DNA from: Akkermansia sp.
GTDB taxonomy: Bacteria; Verrucomicrobiota; Verrucomicrobiia; Verrucomicrobiales; Akkermansiaceae
Assembly (NCBI GenBank): GCA_030523775.1
Contig: JAUNHW010000003.1
Coordinates: 124,001 to 188,000, forward strand
DNA length: 64,000 nucleotides
Direction of reading: 5' to 3'
The notes under the pieces: model-generated
What the model was told of the DNA's origin: nothing
The model's database searches: none
What the model saw: only the letters and a program-made list of their open reading frames with translations
Shown: positions 9,096 through 17,361 of the stretch, piece by piece
How positions within the stretch are numbered: the stretch's first letter is position 1
Layout: each line of letters starts with the position of its first letter
Program-made: the position numbers and the translations under genes

Positions 9096-12000
9096 AAAGC
9101 TCCAAAAGGACGGGGCTGTCACCCAGATTTTCGGCAACCACCTCTTCATCCAGGGGCGCGTTGAAACGAAAGTGGGCGTGTTCACCACCAGCCTGCGCCT
9201 GCGGGGCAACCGCTGGTTCGGCAGCTGCAAGGCGGAGGACGAGCGTGTTTCCGGTGCCTGCCAGGTGGCCACCATGATTGAGCGCCTCTACCGCGGCGCC
9301 AATATGCCGGAAAGCCCCAACGAGCTCAACGAGATTCCCCTCTCCGACGTGCTGGAGGAGAAGCTGGGCCGCGATTTGGATGATGCGGAGGCGGACTACG
9401 TGACCAAGCTGGAGAAGCGCTACCGCCGCTTCGCCATTGAGCAGGAGATACATGACCACGACATCGTGCGCCTCAACCCGCGCTGGGAGGTCACCAGCTA
9501 CGAGCCGCTGGAGCTCTGGCCGGAGCCCCCGCACAACATCCTGGAATTCTGGAACTATATTGCCTACGCCTTTAACAAGAAGCGCATCGCCTTCCCGGAT
9601 TTCATGAACGCCGTCACAGACCTGGGCGCCGTGCAGAAGCGCATCAGCGCCTGGGAGCGCGAGAAGGAGGCAGGCGCCTGGAGCGACCGCATCCGCAGCG
9701 TGAACGAACGCCCGCCCCAGCCCCCGCGCTACAACCTCCACATGCGCCTCGTCTCCACCATCAACGAGGCCCACTTCGAGTACCGCTTCAAGGACAACGA
9801 GGACTGGATATCCATCCGCGAGCACTCCCAGCTGGACTTCCTGATAAGCGAATTCCTGCACGGGGCGCTGAAATGCGACCCGCAGACGGATATCCTGCTC
9901 AACGTGCTGCACGGCTACGCGGAGCGTGAGGAGGCCGTGGTGCTGGATTTGGACAAGGAGGAGGCCTGCCGCGTGATGAACCGCCTGTTCCACCAGCGCG
10001 CCCTCAAGGGCTACCTGGTGAACCTGGACGAGTACTACTTCAAGGTGGTGGGCGAGCCGCTCAAGTGGATCTGCATAGACGACCCCATTGTGCCGGATTG
10101 CTACGGCCTGCAGCTGGTGACCGCCGCCGGCGTGCACGTTACCCACTCCGTGCGCCAGTTGCCCGGCCAGGTGGAGCTCTACCAGTCTGATGAAACCGTG
10201 TTCCCCGGCCCGCCCCGCTGGCTGGAAAGCACAGAGGTGGAACCCCGCTACTCCATCCCGAAATCCGTGCTGGACAGCATGGACGGCGTGGAATTCCTGC
10301 GCAAGATAGGTGCCACCCTCCCGCCCAGCATGGAGGAGCGCGTGGTGGACATTGAAATGAAGCCCACCTTCACCATGAAGATAGTGCGCGGCCTCACCAG
10401 CGCGGACACCGAGCACGTGCTGCTGGAGGTGAGCGCGCAGGACGACCCCGGCCGCCGCAAGGAGCGCCTGGGCAAGGACGACTGGGAGCTGGTGGATCAG
10501 AAACCCGTGAAAAACGGCACGCTCATCCGCTTCATCCGCGAGTACCTGTACCCCATACCGGACCTGCTGGACGAGATGAGCTTCACCTACGACACGCAGA
10601 TGGACTCCTTCAAGAGCCGCATCACCAAGCAGTTCCCGGAGAAGTTCGCAGAGTGGGCCAAGTCCATCCCGGACACCATCAAGGTGGAGATGGACGAGAA
10701 CCTGAAATCCCTGCTGGCGGACCCCGTGGCCGCAGCCATCCGCTTCGAGGTGGTCAACCAGGAAATCGACTGGTTCGACCTGCGTGTGGTTATCGATGTG
10801 GAGGGCGTCACCCTCACCAAGGAGCAGATCCGCTCCCTCGTCTCCGCGCGCGGCGGCTACGTGCGCATGGACGACGGCCGCTGGATGCGCCTGGAAATCA
10901 AGCTCGACGACGCGCAGCGCGATGCCGTCACCAAGCTGGGCCTGGATCCCTTCGACCTCTCCGGCGAGACGCACCGCATGCATGCCCTGCAGCTGGCGGA
11001 CCCGCGCGCGGCAGAGGTGTTCGACCCCAAGGCGTGGCAGCGCATAAAAGAGCGTACGTCGGAAATCAAGATAGACGTGAAGCCCGCCGTGCCGGAAACC
11101 CTGCAGGCCACCCTGCGCCCGTATCAGGAGGAGGGCTTCCACTTCCTCGCCTACCTGGCCGTCAACGGCTTCGGCGGCATCCTGGCGGACGATATGGGCT
11201 TGGGCAAGACCATCCAGTCCATCACCTACATCCTGTGGCTGCGCGCGGAATACGAGCGCAACAACAAGAAGGGCCGCAAGAAGGTCGTCGTGCCTCCCGT
11301 GCTCATCGTCTGCCCCAAGTCCGTGCTGGATGTCTGGGCGGGCGAAACCGCCAAGTTCGCCCCGAGCGTGCGCGTGCTCGTCATCCGCAACAAGGAGCAG
11401 GCCGTGGTGGACGAGATTGTGGGCAGCTACGACATGGTGGTCATCAACTACGCCCAGCTGCGCGTGTGCGGTGAGCAAATCAACTCCATCAAGTGGCTCT
11501 CCGTCATCCTGGACGAGGGCCAGCAAATCAAGAACCCGGACTCCAAGGCCGCCAAGGCCGCGCGCGACATCTCCGCGTACAACCGCCTGGTGCTCTCAGG
11601 CACGCCCATTGAGAACCGCCTGCTGGACATGTGGTCGCTCATGGCCTTCGCCATGCCCGGCGTGCTCGGCAGCCGCGCGTACTTCAAGAAGCGTTTCGAC
11701 AAGCGCAAGGACTCCCAGAGCCAGAACCGTCTGGCCGCGCGCCTGAAACCCTTCCTGCTGCGCCGCACCAAGCAGCAGGTGGCCAAGGACCTGCCGCCGC
11801 GTACGGAGGAGGAAATCTACGCCAAGATGAGCGGCATCCAGCGCCAGCTCTACAAGGCGGAGCTGCGCCGCATCCAGAAGGCGCTCCTCGGCGTGGATTC
11901 TGATGAATCCGTGAAGAAGAACTCCTTCGCCATCCTGCAGGGGCTCATGCGCCTGCGCCAGATATGCTGCCACCCCGGCCTGGTGGACCAGCGCTACGTG

Positions 12001-12558
12001 AAGGAGGAGAGCGCCAAGCTCAACGCCCTGTTCTACCTGCTGGACCAGCTGCGCGACGAGGGCCACAAGGTGCTGGTGTTCTCCCAGTTCGTCTCCATGC
12101 TGGAAATCATCAAGTCCCGCCTGGATGCGGAGGGGCGCCCGTACAACTATCTCACCGGGCAGACCAAGGACCGCAAGGCGGAGATTGAGAAATTCCAGAC
12201 CACCAAGGAACCGAGCGTGTTCCTGCTTTCCCTGAAGGCGGGCGGCGCCGGCCTGAACCTCACCTCCGCTTCCTACGTGGTGCTGTACGACCCCTGGTGG
12301 AACCCCGCCGTGGAAAACCAGGCCATCGACCGTACGCACCGTATCGGCCAGAAGAACAAGGTGATTGCCTACCGCCTGCTTACCCGCGATTCCGTGGAGG
12401 AGAAAATCCGCGTGCTCCAGCAGCAGAAGAACCAGCTCGTCACCAACGTGCTCGGCGATGAGGGCTTCGCCTCCAGCCTGGACCTCAACGACCTGCAGTT
12501 CATCCTTGCCCATGGCGGCGAGGCGGACGACGACGACCTGCCGGATGCGGAGGAATGA
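9013..12558 (+). CDS. SNF2-family DEAD/DEAH-box helicase
   Basis: Swi2/Snf2-type double-stranded DNA translocase, 1181 residues from the ATG at 9013. The first ~690 residues are a long accessory region, and residues ~700-1165 hold the motor. Walker A is ADDMGLGKTIQ near 725, motif II is the variant DEGQ near 833, the LSGTPIEN motif follows, and the C-terminal helicase lobe ends with QAIDRTHRIGQ near 1110. These are HepA/RapA-like SNF2 motifs. The role may be removal of RNA polymerase or other complexes from DNA. The very acidic C terminus is typical. An in-frame TTG at 8935 would add 26 residues with unlike codon use and is not preferred. Confidence 0.88.
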   Translation: MLSPSLNPDRATLNFLNAYTEDVREEGEKLQKDGAVTQIFGNHLFIQGRVETKVGVFTTSLRLRGNRWFGSCKAEDERVSGACQVATMIERLYRGANMPESPNELNEIPLSDVLEEKLGRDLDDAEADYVTKLEKRYRRFAIEQEIHDHDIVRLNPRWEVTSYEPLELWPEPPHNILEFWNYIAYAFNKKRIAFPDFMNAVTDLGAVQKRISAWEREKEAGAWSDRIRSVNERPPQPPRYNLHMRLVSTINEAHFEYRFKDNEDWISIREHSQLDFLISEFLHGALKCDPQTDILLNVLHGYAEREEAVVLDLDKEEACRVMNRLFHQRALKGYLVNLDEYYFKVVGEPLKWICIDDPIVPDCYGLQLVTAAGVHVTHSVRQLPGQVELYQSDETVFPGPPRWLESTEVEPRYSIPKSVLDSMDGVEFLRKIGATLPPSMEERVVDIEMKPTFTMKIVRGLTSADTEHVLLEVSAQDDPGRRKERLGKDDWELVDQKPVKNGTLIRFIREYLYPIPDLLDEMSFTYDTQMDSFKSRITKQFPEKFAEWAKSIPDTIKVEMDENLKSLLADPVAAAIRFEVVNQEIDWFDLRVVIDVEGVTLTKEQIRSLVSARGGYVRMDDGRWMRLEIKLDDAQRDAVTKLGLDPFDLSGETHRMHALQLADPRAAEVFDPKAWQRIKERTSEIKIDVKPAVPETLQATLRPYQEEGFHFLAYLAVNGFGGILADDMGLGKTIQSITYILWLRAEYERNNKKGRKKVVVPPVLIVCPKSVLDVWAGETAKFAPSVRVLVIRNKEQAVVDEIVGSYDMVVINYAQLRVCGEQINSIKWLSVILDEGQQIKNPDSKAAKAARDISAYNRLVLSGTPIENRLLDMWSLMAFAMPGVLGSRAYFKKRFDKRKDSQSQNRLAARLKPFLLRRTKQQVAKDLPPRTEEEIYAKMSGIQRQLYKAELRRIQKALLGVDSDESVKKNSFAILQGLMRLRQICCHPGLVDQRYVKEESAKLNALFYLLDQLRDEGHKVLVFSQFVSMLEIIKSRLDAEGRPYNYLTGQTKDRKAEIEKFQTTKEPSVFLLSLKAGGAGLNLTSASYVVLYDPWWNPAVENQAIDRTHRIGQKNKVIAYRLLTRDSVEEKIRVLQQQKNQLVTNVLGDEGFASSLDLNDLQFILAHGGEADDDDLPDAEE

Positions 12559-12562
12559 TGAG

Positions 12563-12727
12563 GATTTACAATTTACAATTGACGATTTACAATTTGGGAA
12601 GAGAGCGTGCCTCCGGCACGGGGTGGAAAGAGGTTCATCTGGCAGTTTGCCAGATGAACCTTGGTTATAGCGCGCAGAGCGCGCCTAATTTTTGAAATTG
12701 TAAATCGTCAATTGTCAATTGTAAATT
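12563..12727. repeat. Intergenic hairpin repeat, copy 2, with 33-bp inverted arms
   Basis: The left arm (12563-12595) and the reverse complement of the right arm (12695-12727) agree at 31 of 33 positions. Both are built from repeated ATTTACAATT/AATTGAC words. Between them is a 29-nt hairpin at 12632-12660 (GGTTCATCTGGC... pairing with ...GCCAGATGAACC) and two short GC stems. It starts 5 bp after the SNF2 stop codon and reaches the stop of the convergent gene at 12726. It looks like a non-autonomous, MITE-like or REP-like element. Copy 1 is at 7083-7217. Confidence 0.7.
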
Positions 12728-13382
12728 ACCCAAGATATGCATCGAAATCCGCCGGGTCGCCCATAACGGGGGCGAAGAGCAGGGAATGCAGGGGTGCCAC
12801 GGCGGTGTGCGGGGCCACGTGCAGGGTGGTGCCGTTGTATGCCAGCAGGAAGTTGGGGAGGTTGCGTTCCGGGCGCGCGGCTATGCGTGCCGCGTTTCCT
12901 TCTGAAATGGGGGCATCCGCCAGCAGGCGGCGGATGGATGCGGGGGAGAGTGCGGCATCCAGTCGGAGCATGCGCCCTGCGGCCACCCAGCTTTCCCCGC
13001 TGAAGAAGAACTGCAGCTCCAGCTGCCCGTCGCACAGCTGGCCCTCCAGCTCGTCTGCCCACCCCCGCTCGTCTCCCCACTGGGCCAGGCGGCGCAGGCG
13101 GTAGCGCAGCAGGGTGGCGGGCACGTGTGCCGGCAGCGCGGCGGCATGCGGGTTGGCATAGGCGGCGCGTTCCTCCTCCGTGGGCGTGCGCGGGCTGTTG
13201 GCGGCGGCATCCTGCGCGGCATAGTGGATCAAGCGGTTGGAAACGTACGCCAGCGCGGCGATGAACAGAATAATCCAGCCGAGGGAGCGCATGGCGAGGT
13301 CTTGCCGCCCCAGTACAAAGCAGGCGCCCGCCGCCGCAAGCGCGGTACCGAGCACAATGAGCCTTGCCAGCCTGGAGTTCAT
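12726..13382 (-). CDS. Membrane-anchored protein of unknown function
   Basis: 218 residues. Two hydrophobic helices (about residues 6-24 and 32-50) are followed by ~165 mostly soluble residues with no recognised motif. The soluble part has several short aromatic/leucine strands (LQFFFSGESW, FLLAYNGTTL) and could be a small beta-rich domain. It is probably cotranscribed with the ybaK-like and reductase genes upstream, since only 15 bp separate it from ybaK. No function is assigned. The last codon abuts the intergenic repeat, so the C terminus may have been altered by repeat insertion. Confidence 0.7.
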   Translation of the reverse strand: MNSRLARLIVLGTALAAAGACFVLGRQDLAMRSLGWIILFIAALAYVSNRLIHYAAQDAAANSPRTPTEEERAAYANPHAAALPAHVPATLLRYRLRRLAQWGDERGWADELEGQLCDGQLELQFFFSGESWVAAGRMLRLDAALSPASIRRLLADAPISEGNAARIAARPERNLPNFLLAYNGTTLHVAPHTAVAPLHSLLFAPVMGDPADFDAYLG

Positions 13383-13397
13383 GGCGCGCGCCTGTTG

Positions 13398-13889
13398 TCA
13401 GTTGTGGATGAGCCCGGTGGTGATGTCTGCCAGTTCGTAGCGCACCACCTTGGCCAAATCTGCCAGCGCTACCTGCACCTGCAGGCCAATGCGCCCGCCG
13501 GAGAAGATGATGGAGTCGAACTGCGCTGCGGTGGCGTCTATGGTGGTGCGCAGGGGCTTTTTCATGCCTATGGGGGAACAGCCGCCGTGGATGTAGCCCG
13601 TGAGGGGCAGCAGGTCTTTCTGCTTGAGCATCTCCAGCGATTTCTCCCCCACGGCGCGCGCCGCTTTCTTGAGGTCCAGCCCCGCGCCCACGGGTATCAC
13701 GAAGACGTAGTGCTGCGTGCTGCGCCCCGTGGTGACCAGCGTCTTGAACACCTGCGCGGGGTCTTCCCCCAGGATGGCGGCCACCTCCAACCCGGTGATG
13801 GCGCCCGCGCACTCGTAGGTGTACGCGCGGAAAGGAATCCTGCGCTGCTCCAGGGTGCGCACCACGTTGGTCTTGTCTCCCGCCTTCAT
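13398..13889 (-). CDS. ybaK: YbaK/EbsC-family aminoacyl-tRNA deacylase
   Basis: 163 residues, the usual length for YbaK-type trans-editing proteins that hydrolyse mischarged Cys-tRNA(Pro). Family features seen are the conserved lysine region QVFKTLVTTG near residue 48, FVIPVGAGLDLKKAARA, and TGYIHGGCSPIGMKK near 97-111, which matches the YbaK GGxSPIGxKK motif. It sits 21 bp after the upstream reductase stop in the same orientation. No unusual residues are noticed. Confidence 0.92.
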   Translation of the reverse strand: MKAGDKTNVVRTLEQRRIPFRAYTYECAGAITGLEVAAILGEDPAQVFKTLVTTGRSTQHYVFVIPVGAGLDLKKAARAVGEKSLEMLKQKDLLPLTGYIHGGCSPIGMKKPLRTTIDATAAQFDSIIFSGGRIGLQVQVALADLAKVVRYELADITTGLIHN

Positions 13890-13910
13890 GGCCGCACCCG
13901 CCGGGTTGCC

Positions 13911-15044
13911 TTAGTAGACGTCCTTGCGGTACTGCTTGGCATCGCGCATGGCGGCCAGGTAGCCCACGGCTTCCTCCGGGCTGTGCTTGCCCTGTGTGGA
14001 GATGATGTTGAGCAGGGCGGCCTGCACGTCCTTGGCCATGCGCATGGCATCACCGCACACGTAGAAGACGGCGCCGGCGCGGAGCCATTTCCAGATTTCC
14101 TCGGCATTCTGCTCCATGAGGTGCTGCACGTAGACCTTGTGGTCCTGGTCGCGGCTCCAGGCTTCGGAAACGCGCATGGCCCCGCTTGCCACCAGCTCCG
14201 CCAGCTCGTCCTCGTAGCAGGCGTCCGTGGCTTGGTGCGGGTTGCCGAAGAAGAACCACATGGGCCCGGTGGCCTTGTCTGCCACGCGCTGCTGCCAGAA
14301 GGCGCGGAAGGGGGCGATGCCGGCGCCGGGCCCCACCATGATGATGGGGGTGGAGCCGTCATCCGGCAGGCGGAATCCGGGCTTGGGCTGCACAAACACC
14401 CGCACCTTGTCACCCGGCTTCACGCGGTCCGCCAGGTAGGTGGAGCACACGCCCTTGCGCGGGCGCTCGCTGTGCTTGGGGGTGTAGCGCACGGCACCCA
14501 CGCAGAGGGAGACCTGCCCTGGCACGGCATCCGGGCTGCTGGCAATGGAGTACAGGCGGGGGGAAAGCTTGCCCAGGCAGCCCACGAATTGCGTGGCGTT
14601 CTCAAACCTGGCGGCGGTTTCCGGGTCTTGCGCCAGGTCCAGGATGTCCCGCCCGTGGGCGAATTCGCGCAGCTGCTCCGCGTCTTCTATGTAGGCATTC
14701 AGCTTGGCGCTGTTGGCCACGGCGTTCCATTTGACCAGCACGCTCTTTTTGATGGTGGTGATGTCGTACGTGGTGATGAGGGCCTCCCGCAGCGGGGCCA
14801 CGGCACCGGTGGGCAGGGCCACGGTTTCCTGCGGGTCCAGCCCCAGCGCGGCAATAAGGGCATCCGCCAGCTCCGGGTCGTTCATGGGCTGCACGCCCAG
14901 CGCGTCTCCTGCGGAGTATTCCAGGCCGGAGCCTTCCAGGGAGAGGTCGATGTGGTTGGTTTCCTTGGCGCTGCCGGGCTTGGTGATGGGGCGCACTCCC
15001 ACCACGGTGGCGGGGAAGGGGTTTTTCATGCTGTACTGTTCCAT
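13911..15044 (-). CDS. CysJ-like diflavin reductase lacking the flavodoxin domain
   Basis: 377 residues covering the FAD-binding and NADPH-binding modules of sulfite reductase flavoprotein/cytochrome P450 reductase proteins. Visible motifs are RLYSIASSP (FAD), GVCSTYLAD (FAD pyrophosphate), VGPGAGIAPFRAFWQQR (NADPH ribose/phosphate) and VCGDAMRMAKDV (C-terminal NADPH motif). The N-terminal FMN flavodoxin domain of CysJ (about 200 residues) is absent, so electrons must pass directly from FAD to a partner. No hemoprotein subunit gene is in this window. The ATG at 15044 fits the promoter at 15070-15098; longer in-frame starts lie upstream of that promoter. Confidence 0.85.
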   Translation of the reverse strand: MEQYSMKNPFPATVVGVRPITKPGSAKETNHIDLSLEGSGLEYSAGDALGVQPMNDPELADALIAALGLDPQETVALPTGAVAPLREALITTYDITTIKKSVLVKWNAVANSAKLNAYIEDAEQLREFAHGRDILDLAQDPETAARFENATQFVGCLGKLSPRLYSIASSPDAVPGQVSLCVGAVRYTPKHSERPRKGVCSTYLADRVKPGDKVRVFVQPKPGFRLPDDGSTPIIMVGPGAGIAPFRAFWQQRVADKATGPMWFFFGNPHQATDACYEDELAELVASGAMRVSEAWSRDQDHKVYVQHLMEQNAEEIWKWLRAGAVFYVCGDAMRMAKDVQAALLNIISTQGKHSPEEAVGYLAAMRDAKQYRKDVY

Positions 15045-15069
15045 GGCGGTGTAGAAATTACGGGGTGGG

Positions 15070-15098
15070 ATTGTACGCACGGCGGCTTGGGGTGTCAA
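15070..15098 (-). promoter_or_regulatory. Predicted promoter of the reductase-ybaK operon
   Basis: Consensus TTGACA (15093-15098) and TACAAT (15070-15075) are separated by 17 bp on the minus strand. The predicted 5' leader is about 20 nt. It drives the reductase, ybaK and probably the membrane protein gene. Confidence 0.75.
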
Positions 15099-15113
15099 GC
15101 CAATAACGCAACA

Positions 15114-16346
15114 TCAACCGCGCATTTTCGCCTTTTGGTGCTGCCACACGGCAAAGGCTATGCCCAGCACGTTGGGCAGCCACAGCAGAATGTACGGCGC
15201 CATGCCATCGCTTTTGCGTGAGAGGTCGCAGAACACCAGTGCCATGAAGTATGCCGCCGCCACCAGAATGCCAAGGACGAACCCGGTGGAGGTGTCTCGC
15301 CGCCGCGCGGTGACCGCCAGCGGCACGCCGATGAGGGAGAACACGATGCAGGCGCAGGCGAAGGAGGCGCGGTGCGTGCCCTCTGTGCGGAAGGCGGTGC
15401 AGTCGTTGTCGTCCACATGCACGCGGTAGTAGTCCTCGTCCTTGCGCACCTCCGCCCACAGCTTGGCGGCGCAGGGAAAGGCGGGAGCGGCGATGGCCGC
15501 GCGCTCCAGGCGGGAGAGGTCGGCTGCATCCAGGGGGAGGGTGAGGGCCTTGTGGAGCAGGGCCACCTCAATTTCCGCGTTGGTGAAGCGGTTGGCCTTG
15601 GGCTTGCGGTAGGAGCGGATGGGGATATGGATTTGCAGGGGCATGCTGGAGATGACCGGCAGGTTGGTCCCCGTTTCCTTGGAGAATTCTATGGTGGCGT
15701 TGTGCAGGGTGAGGTGCAGAATGCGCGTGCTTTTGTCGAACTCCCCTATGCTGGCGGTTTGCGCGTGGATGGCATCGAAATCCCCGTGCGCGGCCAGCTC
15801 GTTGTTTTCGGTGAGCGGGTACACGTGCAGTCCCTTCAGGTCGTCGCCCTCCCGCTGTTCAATGAAGAGCTGCACCTTGTCCAGCCGGGTGGCGCTCTGG
15901 CTGGAGCGCAGGAGGTTGCGCGGGTTGTCCATGGCGGAGCGCACCACCAGGTCGCTCATGGCCTCCTTGCCGCGCGGGGCCACCTCTATATTGATGTAGT
16001 AGCAGAGGGCGGAAAGAACCACCCCCAGGCCGATGGCGGGGGCGCTCAGGCGCCACAGGCTCAGCCCGGCCATGCGCATGGAGCTCAGCTCGTTGTCCGC
16101 CGCCAGGCGCCCGTACACGAGCAGCACCGCCGTCAGGAACCCCCAGGGCAGCGTGAAGGTGAGCGAGTACGCCGTCACGTGGCAGATGAATTCCACCACA
16201 ATGCGCGGGGGCGCGCCGCTCTCCACCAGCAGGGTGTGCAGCTCCTTGAACAGCTGGCCCAGCAGCATCAGCAGGGTGAGCGACACAACACCCAGCAGGG
16301 TGATGCTTACTAGCTGGCGCAGGATGTAGCGGTCTAGCGTTTTCAT
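15114..16346 (-). CDS. LptF/LptG-family permease (YjgP/YjgQ)
   Basis: 410-residue inner-membrane subunit of the lipopolysaccharide exporter LptB2FG. The family layout is visible: three helices in the first ~110 residues, a periplasmic beta-jellyroll region of ~160 residues, then three C-terminal helices beginning near ACACIVFSLIGVPLAVTARR. The opening MKTLDRYILRQLV is typical of LptF/LptG. Whether it is the F or G subunit cannot be decided, and no partner gene is adjacent. Its promoter lies back to back with that of cdaA. Confidence 0.88.
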   Translation of the reverse strand: MKTLDRYILRQLVSITLLGVVSLTLLMLLGQLFKELHTLLVESGAPPRIVVEFICHVTAYSLTFTLPWGFLTAVLLVYGRLAADNELSSMRMAGLSLWRLSAPAIGLGVVLSALCYYINIEVAPRGKEAMSDLVVRSAMDNPRNLLRSSQSATRLDKVQLFIEQREGDDLKGLHVYPLTENNELAAHGDFDAIHAQTASIGEFDKSTRILHLTLHNATIEFSKETGTNLPVISSMPLQIHIPIRSYRKPKANRFTNAEIEVALLHKALTLPLDAADLSRLERAAIAAPAFPCAAKLWAEVRKDEDYYRVHVDDNDCTAFRTEGTHRASFACACIVFSLIGVPLAVTARRRDTSTGFVLGILVAAAYFMALVFCDLSRKSDGMAPYILLWLPNVLGIAFAVWQHQKAKMRG

Positions 16347-16364
16347 GCCGAATGGCCGGGCACC

Positions 16365-16393
16365 ATTCTACCAGAGCGCCCGCGCGCTTGCAA
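16365..16393 (-). promoter_or_regulatory. Predicted promoter of the LptF/G gene
   Basis: TTGCAA (16388-16393) and TAGAAT (16365-16370) with a 17-bp spacer on the minus strand. The predicted start is about 12 nt before the ATG. Its -35 end lies 8 bp from the -35 of the divergent cdaA promoter. Confidence 0.65.
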
Positions 16394-16401
16394 TTCTTAT
16401 C

Positions 16402-16429
16402 TTGCCTTGTGGGCTCGGGCGCGTATAAT
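16402..16429 (+). promoter_or_regulatory. Predicted leaderless promoter of cdaA
   Basis: TTGCCT (16402-16407) and a perfect TATAAT (16424-16429) are separated by 16 bp. Exactly 6 nt lie between the -10 box and the ATG at 16436, so the mRNA should begin at the start codon. No Shine-Dalgarno sequence could be on such a transcript. Confidence 0.7.
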
Positions 16430-16435
16430 GGGGGC

Positions 16436-17224
16436 ATGACGGCAATAGACATCCTCAGGGCGCTTTTCGAGATACTGGTGCTCTGGGTGCTCATCTACCA
16501 GCTCTACCGCATGGTGAGGGGGTCGCGTGGCGGTGCCATCCTGGCGGGTTTGCTGGCGCTGGTGATACTGTGCTACTTTGTGCTGGAAATCACGGAAGCG
16601 CGGGTGCTGCAGAAGATAGCCGCCCTGATATTGAGCCCCGGCGTGGTGGTGGTGGTGCTGTTCCAGCCGGAAATCCGCAACGCGTTGGCCAAGTTCGGTG
16701 CAAACCGCCTCATCAAGCCCCTCTTCAGCCGGCGCTCTGAGAAGCAGGACTTCATTGCCAAGGTGGTGGATTCCGTGCAGTTCCTGGCCAGCAAGCACAT
16801 CGGCGCGCTCATCTGCATCTGCCGCACCAACAAGCTCAGCGAATGCGTGCAGACCGCCACGCGCATTGATGCGGAATACTCCCGCGAGCTCATCGGCACC
16901 ATTTTCTTCCCCAAGACCCTGCTGCACGATGGCGCGGTGATTGTGGACGATGAGCGCATTGTGTGCGCGGGCGCCATCCTGCCCGTTTCCAACAAGGAAA
17001 TAAAAGACCGCTCCCTGGGCCTGCGCCACCGCGCGGGTATCGGCATGGCGGAAAGCTCGGATGCCGTGATCGTCATTGTTTCTGAGGAAACCGGCGGCAT
17101 CTCCCTGGCCGTTGGCAGCGCGCTCCAGCGTGATATGTCGGAATCCCTGCTCACCCAACGCTTAACCGAACTCCTGAACTCCCATGCAAATACGGAAGAC
17201 GATAGCAAAGATAGTCAAGCATAA
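16436..17224 (+). CDS. cdaA: Diadenylate cyclase CdaA
   Basis: Membrane-bound cyclase making c-di-AMP from two ATP, a second messenger for potassium/osmotic and cell-wall control. The 263 residues have three N-terminal helices (about 5-22, 33-50 and 60-76) and a DAC domain. The catalytic motifs are DGA at 165-167 (LLHDGAVIV) and RHR at 197-199 (GLRHRAGIG). The ATG at 16436 matches the promoter position and the first helix. Instead of a full cdaR, a 55-codon stub gene overlaps its 3' end by 41 nt, and a bioD-like gene follows. Confidence 0.93.
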   Translation: MTAIDILRALFEILVLWVLIYQLYRMVRGSRGGAILAGLLALVILCYFVLEITEARVLQKIAALILSPGVVVVVLFQPEIRNALAKFGANRLIKPLFSRRSEKQDFIAKVVDSVQFLASKHIGALICICRTNKLSECVQTATRIDAEYSRELIGTIFFPKTLLHDGAVIVDDERIVCAGAILPVSNKEIKDRSLGLRHRAGIGMAESSDAVIVIVSEETGGISLAVGSALQRDMSESLLTQRLTELLNSHANTEDDSKDSQA

Positions 17225-17351
17225 CTGGAAAGCCAAGCTGGTGTGCCTGGGTATAGCCGTTCTGGTGTGGGGCGCGGTGTACAAGCTGGTGAAATCCGAT
17301 GATACGCCCGTGTGGGAAGTGAACGAGGTGCTGACCACGCAGCCCGAATAA
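17184..17351 (+). CDS. 55-residue CdaR/YbbR N-terminal-like membrane stub
   Basis: ORF of 55 residues starting inside the end of cdaA (41-nt overlap, different frame) and ending 10 nt before the bioD-like gene. It has a basic N terminus, one transmembrane helix (KLVCLGIAVLVWGAVYKLV) and a short exposed tail. The pattern NW..KL..L.IA.L.W..V resembles the membrane anchor at the start of CdaR/YbbR, which normally sits next to cdaA and regulates it. The YbbR repeats that should follow are missing. It may be a minimal CdaA partner or the remnant of cdaR. The position between two genes supports it being translated. Confidence 0.6.
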   Translation: MQIRKTIAKIVKHNWKAKLVCLGIAVLVWGAVYKLVKSDDTPVWEVNEVLTTQPE

Positions 17352-17361
17352 GCGTACGGCC

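Noticed and set aside
9016..11526. An 836-codon minus-strand open frame opposite the SNF2 gene
   Set aside because: Antisense shadow of a well-supported helicase; no start signal or family features.
15045..15098. Longer start of the CysJ-like reductase at 15098
   Set aside because: It would begin upstream of a consensus promoter (15070-15098) that should transcribe the gene.
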